5,999 nt of DNA from SIG622 sp045604705 (GTDB lineage Bacteria > Bacillota > Clostridia > Oscillospirales > CAG-382): contig JAZUOO010000001.1 in NCBI GenBank assembly GCA_045604705.1, positions 1 to 5,999 of the forward strand, written 5' to 3'. The stretch's first letter is position 1. Each line of letters starts with the position of its first letter. Under the pieces are notes generated by a model. That model ran no database searches, was not told where the DNA came from, and saw nothing but the letters and a program-made list of their open reading frames with translations. This document shows, piece by piece, positions 5,928 through 5,999 of this stretch. The position numbers and the translations under genes were made by a program.

Positions 5928-5999
5928 ATGAAAAAGATACTTGCAGTACTGTCGGCATCTCTGATACTTTTATCAATCTATTCCTGCGAAAAGGACAAG
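5928..5999 (+). CDS. Lipoprotein, N-terminal 24 codons only (cut by window edge)
   Basis: The visible 24 residues form a complete type II signal peptide: MKK, a hydrophobic core (ILAVLSASLILLSI) and a Tyr-Ser-Cys lipobox with lipidation expected at C20, followed by EKDK, the start of a charged linker. The frame is open to the last base. Its function cannot be judged. It shares with the 527-residue lipoprotein the MKK start, a Cys at position 20 and a charged region straight after it. These are general features of such signal peptides and do not prove homology. It lies 121 bases after the exporter operon on the same strand. With no clear promoter in the gap it may be read through from that operon, which would make it a candidate accessory protein of the exporter; this is inference. 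Confidence 0.85.
   Translation, partial: MKKILAVLSASLILLSIYSCEKDK

Overview
The window looks like chromosomal DNA of a Gram-positive gut clostridium, probably Ruminococcaceae/Oscillospiraceae-like. The reasons are the moderate-to-low GC with A-rich coding strands, textbook sigma-A promoters, purine-rich ribosome binding sites, two lipoproteins with short Lys-Lys signal peptides ending in Ser-Cys, and an ABC-2 exporter of a type common in Clostridia. The genus assignment is inference; no rRNA or marker gene is present. All genes are on the + strand. No tRNA, rRNA, CRISPR array, insertion sequence or phage gene was seen.

Layout. Positions 7-42 hold the terminator of a gene that lies off the left edge. 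A perfect promoter (57-85) then drives a metallo-beta-lactamase-fold hydrolase gene (157-898). This gene is damaged at its 5' end: the expected ATG reads AAG, and a run of six T at 251-256 puts the conserved N-terminus out of frame with the rest. The apparent ATG start at 185 is an out-of-frame decoy. A second promoter (911-938) drives a single gene for a 527-residue lipoprotein of unknown function (973-2556), which ends at a strong intrinsic terminator (2574-2606).

A third promoter (2614-2642) drives a three-gene operon: an ABC ATPase (2708-3376) and two ABC-2 type permeases (3420-4658 and 4655-5806) that overlap by ATGA. Each permease has one N-terminal membrane helix, an extracytoplasmic domain of about 165 residues, and five more helices. 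Together they form a complete exporter, presumably two ATPase copies with a permease heterodimer. The substrate cannot be read from the sequence. The operon leader carries an operator-like inverted repeat (2657-2682), and the Shine-Dalgarno sequence before the first permease lies in the loop of a small hairpin (3385-3404).

After the operon, a hairpin without a T-tract (5819-5840) precedes the first 24 codons of another lipoprotein (5928-5999), cut by the window edge.

I see no clearly new biological system. The points most worth checking are the doubly lesioned hydrolase gene (decay, sequencing error, or less likely recoding at TTT TGA C), the unassigned lipoproteins beside the orphan ABC-2 exporter, and the hairpin-presented ribosome binding site.
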